Source of the DNA: Polynucleobacter meluiroseus | GTDB lineage: Bacteria > Verrucomicrobiota > Verrucomicrobiia > Opitutales > UBA953 | Reading direction: 5' to 3' | Assembly: GCA_943323725.2 (NCBI GenBank) | Contig: CALPIW020000023.1 | Span: 1 to 12,291 of the forward strand | DNA length: 12,291 nt | Part shown: in pieces, positions 1 through 6,778 of the stretch | How the letters are laid out: every line of letters begins with the position of its first letter | Numbering within the stretch: the first letter of the stretch is position 1 | Notes under the pieces: model-generated | Database searches by the model: none | Seen by the model: only the letters and a program-made list of their open reading frames with translations | What the model was told of the DNA's origin: nothing | Made by a program: the position numbers and the translations under genes

Positions 1-2100
1 AACGAGCTCCGCGAAGAGGTCGCCATCAACCCGCAGGCCGCCAGCATCATCGAGACCGGCCGCGTCATCGAGGGCATGGTGCGCAATTCCGGCAAGCACG
101 CGTGCGGCATGATCATCGCCGACCGCCCGCTCACGGACATCATCCCGGTCACGATGCAGGAAGGCGACCTGACGACCCAGTACGCCAAGGACCCCGTCGA
201 GAAGCTCGGCCTCCTGAAGATGGACTTCCTGGGCCTCAAGACGCTCACGATCATCGACGACGCCCAGAACCTCGTCCGCAAGCATCGCAAGCAGCCCGAC
301 TTCAACATCGAGAAAGTCGGCTTCGAGGACCCGAAGACCTTCGCCCTCCTCAACGAGGCGAAGACCATCGGCGTGTTCCAGCTCGAATCCGGCGGCATGC
401 AGTCGCTCTGCCGCAAGTTCAACATCACGCAGATCGACGAGATCGTCGCGCTCATCGCGCTCTATCGTCCGGGCCCGATGCAGTTCATCCCGGACTACAT
501 CAAGGGCAAGGACGACCCCAGCTACGTCAAGTACGCGCACCCGCTCCTCGAGAAGGTGGCCAAGGAGACCTACGGCATCTTGGTCTACCAGGAACAGGTG
601 ATGGAGGCCGCCCGCGTGGTCGCCGGCTACACCCTCGGCGGCGCCGACATGCTCCGTCGCGCGATGGGCAAGAAGATCCGCGAGGAGATGGAGCAGCAGC
701 GCTCGATCTTCGTCGAAGGCGCCAAGACGACCAACAACATCGATAAGAAGAAGGCCGAGGAGATCTTCGCCACCCTGGAGAAGTTCGCCGAATACGGCTT
801 CAACAAGTCGCACTCCGCCGCCTACGCGATCCTCTCGTATCGCACCGCCTACCTGAAGGCCAACTACCCGGTCGAGTTCATGGCCGCCGTACTCACGTCC
901 GAACAGGGCAACGCCGACAAGCTCGCCGAATTCATGGCGGAGGTCGAAGCCCTCGGCATGAAGGCGCTCGGTCCGGACGTGAACCAGTCGGACACCGACT
1001 TCACGCCGGTCATCAAGGACAACGCCATCCGCTTCGGCATGGGCGCCATCAAGGGCGTCGGCGAGCAGGCCGCCCGCAATATCGTCGCCGAGCGCGAGAA
1101 GAACGGCCCCTTCAAGGACTTCGCCGACTTCGTGGGCCGCATGGGCGAATTCGAGCTCAACGCCCGCACCCTCGACTGTCTCGTGCGCGCAGGCGCCTTC
1201 GATTTCACCGGCGAAGACCGCCGTCACCTCGTCGACTCCATCGAATCCGTCCGCCGTCACTTCGCCGGCGAGCGCAAGGAGCGCGCCAGCGGCCAGGGCT
1301 CCCTCTTCGACCTCCTCGGGGCCGAGGACGCCGGCGCCGCCCGCCCGACCGACCTCGTCCTCCGCAAGTCGGAGAAGATGCCCAAGCTCGAGATGCTCAA
1401 CGGCGAGAAGTCGCTCCTCGGCTTCTACCTCAGCGGCCACCCCCTCGCCGACTACCACGGCCTCGACGAAGCCATCGCCACGATGGTCGTCACCCCGGAC
1501 CGCGTCGACCTCGACAAGCAGCAGCGGCACACCGTGCGCGTCTGCGGGATCGTCGGCGGCCTCGAGAAGAAGATCTCCAAGAAGGACAACCGCCCGTGGG
1601 CGCTCTTCACCGTCGCCTCCCGCTCGGTCACCATCCCCGTGATGATGTTCTCCGACGCCTATGATGCCGCGGCGCAGCTCAAGGACGGCGAACTCCCCCT
1701 GCTCATGGACGGCTCGCACGTCATCGTCGACGCCCGCCTCAACTGGCGCGAAGAGCGCGGCGAATGGTCGCTCAGCGCCCACGCCGTCACCACGCTTCGT
1801 CGCGCCCCGAGCCTCATCAAGAAGATCCTCTTCGCCCTCAAGCCCGGCCCGGACGCCAACGACTTCCTCGACAAGATCATGGCCCACACCCGCAAGGTGG
1901 ACGGGACGACGATGGTCCAGGTCGGCTTCATCCAGCCCGACGGCCGCGTGCTCGTGGCCGAAGCCGCCCGCGGCATGACGACCCGTTTCGACACCGAGAG
2001 CTACGGCCTCTTCGGCCGCCATCCGGCCTGCGCCGGCGTGCAGATCGAGCCCGTGCCGCCGACCCAGCCGCCGCAACGCAAGTTCGGCCCACGGAGCTAA
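1..2100 (+). CDS. dnaE: DNA polymerase III alpha subunit, 3' part (5' end outside window)
   Basis: Catalytic subunit of the replicative DNA polymerase holoenzyme. The frame is open from base 1, giving 699 residues with no start in the window; about 480 N-terminal residues (PHP domain and first two catalytic aspartates) are missing by comparison with E. coli DnaE. Visible landmarks: RNSGKHACG (28-36); LLKMDFLGLKTLTII (71-85), whose Asp75 matches the third palm catalytic Asp; GVFQLESGGM; ALYRPGPM; YGILVYQEQVMEAARVVAGY; and FNKSHSAAYAILSYRTAYLK, the C-family polymerase signature blocks. A helix-hairpin-helix (AIKGVGEQAARNIV, 349-362) follows. QGSLF at 432-436 looks like the internal beta-clamp-binding motif, and an OB-fold lies at about 510-590. 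The protein ends in a proline-rich tail. The TAA stop (2098-2100) overlaps the stop of the opposite-strand GT10 gene. This is the housekeeping flank of the glycan cluster and is unrelated to it in function. Confidence 0.97.
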   Translation, partial: NELREEVAINPQAASIIETGRVIEGMVRNSGKHACGMIIADRPLTDIIPVTMQEGDLTTQYAKDPVEKLGLLKMDFLGLKTLTIIDDAQNLVRKHRKQPDFNIEKVGFEDPKTFALLNEAKTIGVFQLESGGMQSLCRKFNITQIDEIVALIALYRPGPMQFIPDYIKGKDDPSYVKYAHPLLEKVAKETYGILVYQEQVMEAARVVAGYTLGGADMLRRAMGKKIREEMEQQRSIFVEGAKTTNNIDKKKAEEIFATLEKFAEYGFNKSHSAAYAILSYRTAYLKANYPVEFMAAVLTSEQGNADKLAEFMAEVEALGMKALGPDVNQSDTDFTPVIKDNAIRFGMGAIKGVGEQAARNIVAEREKNGPFKDFADFVGRMGEFELNARTLDCLVRAGAFDFTGEDRRHLVDSIESVRRHFAGERKERASGQGSLFDLLGAEDAGAARPTDLVLRKSEKMPKLEMLNGEKSLLGFYLSGHPLADYHGLDEAIATMVVTPDRVDLDKQQRHTVRVCGIVGGLEKKISKKDNRPWALFTVASRSVTIPVMMFSDAYDAAAQLKDGELPLLMDGSHVIVDARLNWREERGEWSLSAHAVTTLRRAPSLIKKILFALKPGPDANDFLDKIMAHTRKVDGTTMVQVGFIQPDGRVLVAEAARGMTTRFDTESYGLFGRHPACAGVQIEPVPPTQPPQRKFGPRS

Positions 2101-3107
2101 GCCAAGTCCGCGAGGATCTCGCGGGCAAGCACTTCGGCGAAGTGGCCTTGGGAAAACGGCTTGGCTTTCTCCGAAAGCAGGAAGGCGCGGATACGCTCTT
2201 GGTAAGCGCGGTATTCGTCGTCACCGATTGAACGCAGTCGGGCGTCGAGCGCTTCGGGCGTCGCGTAGTCCCGTCCGTCGATGAAGCAATCCGACGGCAC
2301 GAGCTCGGCGATCTCCTTCGGGCCCACGTACACCGGCACGCAGCCGGCCCGGAAGCAGTCGAAGAGCTTCTCGGTTACATAGCCTGCCAAGTCGCGGCAG
2401 TTCTCGTGGGCGAGGCAGAAGCGGGCGCGCGTGAGCAGCTCGATCTTGTCGTCGATCGGTCCTCGCCAGGTGGCGTACGGGGACTTCGCGGGGAGGAAGC
2501 GGGCGAGGATCTTGCGTAACTGGTTACGGACGCGGCCCCAGCGTCCCGGCAGCGCGGCCGGGCGATCCCAACCACGGCCATGGAGATGGAAGTCGGCCGG
2601 CGCGTTCCGCTCATACCAGTCGAGGATCCGGACGCGGGCCTGGTATTGGTCGCGCGGGTCGACGACCGTGAGCGCCTTATTCGAGGCCACGAGCACGCAG
2701 AAGAGCGGGCGCTTCTCCGGCCCGTTCCACGGACCTGACGCGAAGCGGTTGGGATAGAGCAGCCGGACCGCACGGGGATCGCCGAGCAGCTCATCATCCC
2801 AGGCGAACCACTTCGCATATCGGGCGAGCGCGACGCGGTCACGGTTGAGCGGACGGATGAGCGGGTTCTCGTAAAGGTAGACGTAAGCCCGGGCGGACGG
2901 ATCCTGACGGCGGCAATTGATGTGGAGCTCGAAGGCCACTTCGCGGCCCGCGTTGACGTCAGGCGTATTAAGCTCGATGCCCGCGGCCAGGAAGCGCTCC
3001 CGGAGCTGGGCATAGGGCAGATAGAACTCCCCGTTATTCTCCCCGGCCCCGGGCGTGAACAGGGAGTTCCCGGCGTAGTCGCGGTAGATGACCGAAGCGT
3101 AGCGCAT
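2097..3107 (-). CDS. GT10 family alpha-1,3/4-fucosyltransferase-like protein
   Basis: Predicted GDP-fucose-dependent fucosyltransferase of family GT10 (GT-B fold), 336 aa, acting on a cytoplasmic lipid-linked or LPS glycan. The diagnostic block is at 229-275: RFCLAHENC, then GYVTEKLFDCFRAGCVPVYVG and the following PSDCFID. This is the GT10 donor-site motif YxTEKxxxxxxxGxVPVxxG. Upstream are LYENPLIRP (78-86), KWFAWDDEL (99-107) and FCVLVASNK (136-144), which occupy the family's usual middle positions. No signal peptide or membrane segment is seen; the basic C-terminal third could help membrane contact. The ATG at 3107 lies 2 nt after the FkbM stop, so the two are probably co-transcribed; no Shine-Dalgarno site is visible. 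The TAG stop overlaps the dnaE stop by 4 nt in convergent orientation. Family assignment is firm. Linkage (1,3 or 1,4) and fucose as donor are inferred from the family. Confidence 0.88.
   Translation of the reverse strand: MRYASVIYRDYAGNSLFTPGAGENNGEFYLPYAQLRERFLAAGIELNTPDVNAGREVAFELHINCRRQDPSARAYVYLYENPLIRPLNRDRVALARYAKWFAWDDELLGDPRAVRLLYPNRFASGPWNGPEKRPLFCVLVASNKALTVVDPRDQYQARVRILDWYERNAPADFHLHGRGWDRPAALPGRWGRVRNQLRKILARFLPAKSPYATWRGPIDDKIELLTRARFCLAHENCRDLAGYVTEKLFDCFRAGCVPVYVGPKEIAELVPSDCFIDGRDYATPEALDARLRSIGDDEYRAYQERIRAFLLSEKAKPFSQGHFAEVLAREILADLA
2106..2178. terminator. Three tandem 3-nt-loop hairpins just past dnaE stop
   Basis: Three perfect inverted repeats, each with a 3-nt loop, lie close together. 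The first pairs CCGCGAG (2108-2114) with CTCGCGG (2118-2124) around GAT, and can extend in the + strand RNA by a U-G and a G-C pair to 2106-2126. The second pairs CACTTC (2130-2135) with GAAGTG (2139-2144). The third pairs GCTTTC (2164-2169) with GAAAGC (2173-2178). They start 5 nt after the dnaE stop and lie inside the 3' coding end of the GT10 gene on the other strand. No U-tract follows, so a classical intrinsic terminator is not proven. Their position at a convergent junction suggests transcript-end formation or 3'-end protection. Coincidence from G+C-rich coding sequence remains possible. Confidence 0.35.
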
Positions 3108-3109
3108 CT

Positions 3110-3892
3110 TCAGGCGACCCGGCGAAGCAGGACCGACACCTGTCCGCGGCGGGCGGCGATCTCGAAACCAGCTTTGGCCAATTCGGCGACCACCTCTTCA
3201 TGGGGGACCTGCCGTTCACCATCCTTGACGTCGTGGCACTCGACGATGATCCCGGCGAAGTGCCGCAGGGCGGCGGCCTGGCGTCGGGCCAATTCCCACT
3301 CCATGCCTTCGATGTCCATCACCAGCCATGCCGTGTCCGGCAGGCCATGTCGGGTGATGACGGAGGCCAGCGAAGCGGCGGGGACGCGGAGGCGGGCTGG
3401 CCCGCCCGAGCGGGCGACCGAGCCGCCTTGGGTGAATTCCGGAGACCAGTCGAAGGCCACTTCGGAGACGCCTTCGTCCGCGATGGCGCAGTGAACGAGT
3501 TCCCACGGGGCCGAGGGATGATTATGGGCCACGACCTGACGGGCGACGTCGGCCAACGAGCCGACGGCCTCATACGAAACCAGCCGAGCAGGACGTCGGC
3601 CGAGGATGATCGAGGAGACAATGCCCAGGCTCGCGCCGAGCTCTAGCACCTGAGCTCCGTCAGGCAGATAGGCCCGGATGTAGCGGGCCTCCTTCGCCTC
3701 GTAGGAGCAGGCGTCGAGCTGTCCGAGGATGACCTTGGAAGGCACGAGGCCGAGCGGGACTTCTACCCCGAACAGACGAGGGTTGCCTTGGTAGCCACAG
3801 GCCCGGGCCAAGGCCAATGCGCGCCAGCGGATGGAGGACCAGATACGCATCAGGGGATGAAGATTGATAAAGGCCCGAGCAGGATTATCCAT
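3110..3892 (-). CDS. FkbM family SAM-dependent methyltransferase (first copy)
   Basis: Predicted O-methyltransferase of 260 aa that would cap or decorate a sugar of the surface glycan. Motif I of the SAM-binding Rossmann fold is VLELGASLGIVS (82-93). The acidic residue ending strand 2 is SYEAV (Glu108), and the FkbM signature LVMDIEGMEWEL is at 190-201. A C-terminal beta hairpin (GFEIAARRGQVSVLLRR) closes the fold. The N-terminal 60 residues are basic and hydrophobic without a clear transmembrane span. The ATG at 3892 is taken as start; an in-frame ATG at 3850 (Met15) is possible. Neither has a Shine-Dalgarno site. Only 13 nt separate this start from that of the divergent GT25 gene. Its stop is 2 nt before the GT10 start, which makes a two-gene unit. 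The target sugar and hydroxyl cannot be read from the sequence. Confidence 0.85.
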   Translation of the reverse strand: MDNPARAFINLHPLMRIWSSIRWRALALARACGYQGNPRLFGVEVPLGLVPSKVILGQLDACSYEAKEARYIRAYLPDGAQVLELGASLGIVSSIILGRRPARLVSYEAVGSLADVARQVVAHNHPSAPWELVHCAIADEGVSEVAFDWSPEFTQGGSVARSGGPARLRVPAASLASVITRHGLPDTAWLVMDIEGMEWELARRQAAALRHFAGIIVECHDVKDGERQVPHEEVVAELAKAGFEIAARRGQVSVLLRRVA

Positions 3893-3905
3893 TCAATTCA
3901 ATAGC
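3893..3905. promoter_or_regulatory. 13-bp divergent start region between FkbM and GT25
   Basis: The two divergent start codons (ATG at 3892 on -, ATG at 3906 on +) are only 13 bp apart. The stretch is A+T-rich and holds a short repeat (ATTCAATTCAAT, 3891-3902), unlike the surrounding G+C-rich sequence. It cannot contain two full promoters, so each promoter must reach into the other gene. Weak candidates are TTGATA (3864-3869) with TATCCA (3886-3891) for the + gene, and TATTGA read on the minus strand (3903-3898) with an upstream TG for the - gene. None is a strong match. Confidence 0.3.
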
Positions 3906-4646
3906 ATGCCCCCCATCTTCGTGATCAACCTCGACCGCGACGTCGAACGCATGACCTCGCTGGCCGGCAGCCTGAAGTCTTTGGGCCTCGAATACGTCCG
4001 CGTGCCAGCGGTCCTCGGGAAGGAAGTGCCCGGATGGGAAAACCTCGTCGACGCCAGCCTCTACGGAGACCGTAACCGGAACGTCATGCCTCGCCCAGGC
4101 GAAGTCGGCTGCTACCTCAGCCACCTCAAGGCCATGGAAGAATTCCTGCGGACGGACGCCCCTTGGTGCGTGATCCTCGAGGACGACGTCGAAGTCCTGC
4201 CGGCTTGCCTGCCAGTGCTCGCCGCCCTCGGTGCGAAGGACGACTGGGATCTCGCCAAGCTCTTCTGCTTCCACTCCGGGATGCCCGTGCGCAAGCGCGC
4301 GCTCACTCCGACGCACCAGCTCGTCGTGCACCTCACGCGGACGACGTCGTCGGCGGCCTACGCCGTCAATCGCCGCGCCGCCGAGACCATGCTAAAGTCG
4401 ATGCGGCCGATCACCGAGCAGGTCGACCACGCCCTCGACCGCCCCTGGGAGACCGGCCTGCGCGTCCGCGGGGTACGACCGCTGCCCATCATCCTCGCGC
4501 CCGTTTCAGCCACCACGACCATCGGCTATACCGACCGTGGCGACCGTAGCCTGCCCTTCCGTCGGGCGTTACGACTGTTCCTCTCCCGCGCGGGTAAGGA
4601 AATCCGCCGTTTCGCGAACGGCCTGGCCGAAGGTTTCGTCCGCTGA
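3906..4646 (+). CDS. GT25 family glycosyltransferase (LPS/LOS biosynthesis type)
   Basis: Predicted glycosyltransferase of family GT25 (GT-A fold), 246 aa; known bacterial members add galactose or other hexoses to LPS/LOS cores. The start at 3906 puts the family's hallmark N-terminus PPIFVINLDRDVERM directly after Met1; an upstream in-frame ATG at 3864 would add 14 atypical residues and overlap the divergent gene. Other family blocks: GEVGCYLSHLKAMEEFL (65-81), WCVILEDDVEVL (87-98) with Glu-Asp-Asp as the metal/nucleotide-binding acidic motif, SSAAYAVNRRAA (148-159), and EQVDHALDRPW (171-181). The C-terminus is basic (RRALRLFLSRAGKEIRR). The gene stands alone on the + strand between two minus-strand units. 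It ends 7 nt from the GT-B gene's stop, leaving no room for a separate terminator. No Shine-Dalgarno site precedes the ATG. The sugar transferred is not predictable from the sequence. Confidence 0.88.
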   Translation: MPPIFVINLDRDVERMTSLAGSLKSLGLEYVRVPAVLGKEVPGWENLVDASLYGDRNRNVMPRPGEVGCYLSHLKAMEEFLRTDAPWCVILEDDVEVLPACLPVLAALGAKDDWDLAKLFCFHSGMPVRKRALTPTHQLVVHLTRTTSSAAYAVNRRAAETMLKSMRPITEQVDHALDRPWETGLRVRGVRPLPIILAPVSATTTIGYTDRGDRSLPFRRALRLFLSRAGKEIRRFANGLAEGFVR

Positions 4647-4653
4647 AAAAGGC

Positions 4654-5829
4654 TCAGGCTGACGTGCGGCAGGCGGTGCCGATCGCGGCGAGCATGCCGT
4701 GGCAGCCGCGGGCGTAGTTCTCGGCATAGGCCCTCGCCGCCGCGCGGATGCCCTCGGCTTGCGCGGGGTCCGCATGGACGGAGCGCAGGCGAGCGGCGGT
4801 ACCGCGGAGATCGGCCGGATCCAACGCGAGACGCGCGTCGGCCGGTAATTCAGAGCCGAAAGAACTGTCGTGCGTCGTGACCATCACCAGTCCGTTATGG
4901 GCGAGCGACTTCAGGACCGCGCCTTCGACGGTCGCCGACCAAATCGACGGGCAGAGCACCACGTCGGCCGTAGCCACCGCGTCGGCAAGGCCTTCGCTCC
5001 AGCTGAGCCGGCGGAACTGCAGGTTGCCGGGAAGACCCTCCGTCGTCCCGAAGTGCTGCCGGTATTCCTTCGGGTCGCTCGGCACCAGGAAATCCCAGTC
5101 CGGCATCTCCTTGGCCAAGGCGATGACATGGGCGACGCCCTTGGCCGGCTGGCAGCTGCCGTGAAAGACGGCGAGGGGGCGGGCCCGCGCGGGGCGCGGC
5201 GGCGGCACGGCGGGGACGGCGATGTCCGGGACGGAAAGCGGCACGACCTTCACGACCGCGCCCGGTCCGAAATGCGCGCGCAGGAGCCGCGCGTGGGATT
5301 CGCACTGGGCCATCAGCCGTAGACGGCCGGAAGCCACCCATTCACGGAGGGGTTGATGGAAGGACCCCGCGCCGAACCAATCCGCGCACCCGTGCGCCTC
5401 CGCCGCCGCGCCGTCATTGCCGACGCAGCGGAGGCAAGGGCCGAGCTCGGCCGGGAGACAGTTGTATGAACGCCGGCAGAAGACGTACGCGTCGAGCACA
5501 TACATCCAGACGTAAGGGCGCGCCTCGACGACGCGTTGGAAAAGCGGGAAGCCGATCGTCTGCGGATGGAGCAGGACCATTTCCCTCCCGGAGCGGGCCG
5601 CGCGGAGCACGCGCCATGGGAAGAGAGCCCGGCTCAGTCCATAATAGGCGAGGCGGAAAGGATTGAACTTCTGGAGGCGGGCCCAGCCTCGCTTGCGTGG
5701 CGTCTTCTCCTTGACGATGAAATCGGCGGGCGCCCCGGCGGCGGCCTCGGCCATCAGCCCGATCATCAAGGCTCCCGTGCCGGTGGAGCCCGGACCGATG
5801 CCGCAGACGAAGACTGGAGGGAGACTCAT
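4654..5829 (-). CDS. GT-B (GT4-like) glycosyltransferase with four-cysteine cluster
   Basis: Predicted group 1 glycosyltransferase of 391 aa, last gene of the rfbF operon. The start at 5829 gives MSLPPVFVCGIGPGSTGTG, a first beta strand plus glycine-rich loop; the frame is open to 5880 but the extra 17 residues (His/Arg/Gln-rich) look untranslated and would overlap the preceding gene. The C-terminal half has GT-B donor-domain features: AVFHGSCQPAKGVAHV (220-235), the strand DWDFLVPSD, and a terminal acceptor region PSIWSATVEGAVLKSLAHNG (294-313). The classical EX7E pair of GT4 is not intact there: one Glu is present (302) and Lys307 sits where the second is expected. A cluster of cysteines at 124, 132, 135 and 148 (NCLPAELGPCLRC, then GC) resembles a structural metal site. 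The gene lies 28 nt after the SDR stop. Donor and acceptor are unknown; the operon suggests the CDP-6-deoxyhexose, which is inference. Confidence 0.75.
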   Translation of the reverse strand: MSLPPVFVCGIGPGSTGTGALMIGLMAEAAAGAPADFIVKEKTPRKRGWARLQKFNPFRLAYYGLSRALFPWRVLRAARSGREMVLLHPQTIGFPLFQRVVEARPYVWMYVLDAYVFCRRSYNCLPAELGPCLRCVGNDGAAAEAHGCADWFGAGSFHQPLREWVASGRLRLMAQCESHARLLRAHFGPGAVVKVVPLSVPDIAVPAVPPPRPARARPLAVFHGSCQPAKGVAHVIALAKEMPDWDFLVPSDPKEYRQHFGTTEGLPGNLQFRRLSWSEGLADAVATADVVLCPSIWSATVEGAVLKSLAHNGLVMVTTHDSSFGSELPADARLALDPADLRGTAARLRSVHADPAQAEGIRAAARAYAENYARGCHGMLAAIGTACRTSA

Positions 5830-5857
5830 GGCGAAGAAGTTCTGGGATTTGCGATGA

Positions 5858-6778
5858 TCAGGCCGAAGGTGCGGCCGCATCCATCATGGTGGCGAGGGCC
5901 GCGTCGAGTCCAGTCGCCAAGGATTCCGCTTCCGGAGCACCGATCATCTCGGCCAGCCGGGTGAGGTCGGGCAGGCAGACCATCCCGTCACCTGGACGGT
6001 AAGGTCGGGCCCCGAAGCGCAGCTCCAGCCGGAGCCCTCGGCGGGACAGGGCCGCCTGCGCCGCTTCCATGAATTCCTTCAGCGTGATCGGCCGGCCTGA
6101 GCCGACGTTGCAGACCCGCCAACCGGGTTGATCCGGAAGCACGAGGCCGAGCCGGATGAAGTGCGCCGCCGCCGATGGCGCCGAAGTATAATCAAGCAGC
6201 TGACCGCCGGCGGTCACCTCGGCGACGACGCCCTGCCGGGCACACTGCAGGAGATAAGGCAGGAGGCGGGGGAGTCGTTCACCTCCGCCGTACACATTGA
6301 ACATGCGCAGCCAAAGCAACGGCAGCCGGTCGGCGAATCCTCGGGCCAGCTCCGCGCCGGCGACCTTGGAAAGAGCGTAGGCATTGCGCGGATCGAGGCG
6401 GGACGACTCGGCAAGCGGAGCGTCACTGAGCGCATACTCGGAGCAGCTGCCGAGGAGCAGGCACTTCGGCGGACGCGTCAGGCTGGCCGCCGCGGTCAGC
6501 AAGTTGCCCAGGCCGCCGACGTTGATGGCCGACAGCTCCGCCTCCGACATGGCCTGACTGACGCCGGCCGCGGCGAAGTGAAAGACCATCTCCGGCTGAA
6601 ACGTCCGCAGCTCCGCCGCGACCTTGGCGTGGTCGCGGAGGTCGAAGCCTTCGGCCCGGCTCGGAGCGCTGACCTGCGCGCCGGCTTCACGGGCGCGGGC
6701 GACGAAGGCGCCGCCCAACGTGCCGGTGCCGCCGGTCACCAAGACCTTGCGTCCGGCGATGGCCCTCAGCGGGTCCAT
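5858..6778 (-). CDS. NAD(P)-dependent epimerase/dehydratase, probable CDP-4-keto-6-deoxyhexose reductase
   Basis: Extended-SDR sugar-nucleotide enzyme of 306 aa. The start at 6778 places KVLVTGGTGTLGG (11-23), the dinucleotide-binding TGxxGxxG loop, at its normal distance from the N-terminus; the longer open frame to 6922 adds 48 Arg/Pro-rich residues that are a shadow of the preceding gene. Further motifs: VFHFAAAGVS (65-74), LLLGSCSEY (107-115) with the catalytic Ser/Tyr-region serine, YALSK (134-138, the YxxxK catalytic pair), RMFNVYGGGERLPRLLPY (158-175), and NVGSGRPITLKEFMEA. It follows the CDP-glucose 4,6-dehydratase with a 13-nt overlap, which points to action on CDP-4-keto-6-deoxyglucose, either as a C4 reductase or an epimerase/reductase. 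From memory the C-terminal half resembles abequose-synthase-type reductases, but no C3-deoxygenase (ddhC/rfbH) is in view, so the product may keep its C3 hydroxyl. The exact sugar is not determinable. Confidence 0.8.
   Translation of the reverse strand: MDPLRAIAGRKVLVTGGTGTLGGAFVARAREAGAQVSAPSRAEGFDLRDHAKVAAELRTFQPEMVFHFAAAGVSQAMSEAELSAINVGGLGNLLTAAASLTRPPKCLLLGSCSEYALSDAPLAESSRLDPRNAYALSKVAGAELARGFADRLPLLWLRMFNVYGGGERLPRLLPYLLQCARQGVVAEVTAGGQLLDYTSAPSAAAHFIRLGLVLPDQPGWRVCNVGSGRPITLKEFMEAAQAALSRRGLRLELRFGARPYRPGDGMVCLPDLTRLAEMIGAPEAESLATGLDAALATMMDAAAPSA

Noticed and set aside
102..746. 214-aa frame overlapping dnaE on the same strand
   Set aside because: Out-of-frame shadow with His/Arg/Pro-rich composition; the dnaE frame is unmistakable.
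4644..4681. Possible intrinsic terminator at the GT25/GT-B junction (five-T run on the minus strand and a CGGCA-TGCCG stem at 4667-4681)
   Set aside because: The T run is not preceded by a convincing stem on the minus strand, and the 5-bp stem is not followed by a T run, so the parts do not combine into a terminator.
5830..5880. 17-residue extension of the GT-B gene
   Set aside because: His/Arg-rich, overlaps the SDR stop, and the Rossmann-type first strand begins right after Met at 5829.
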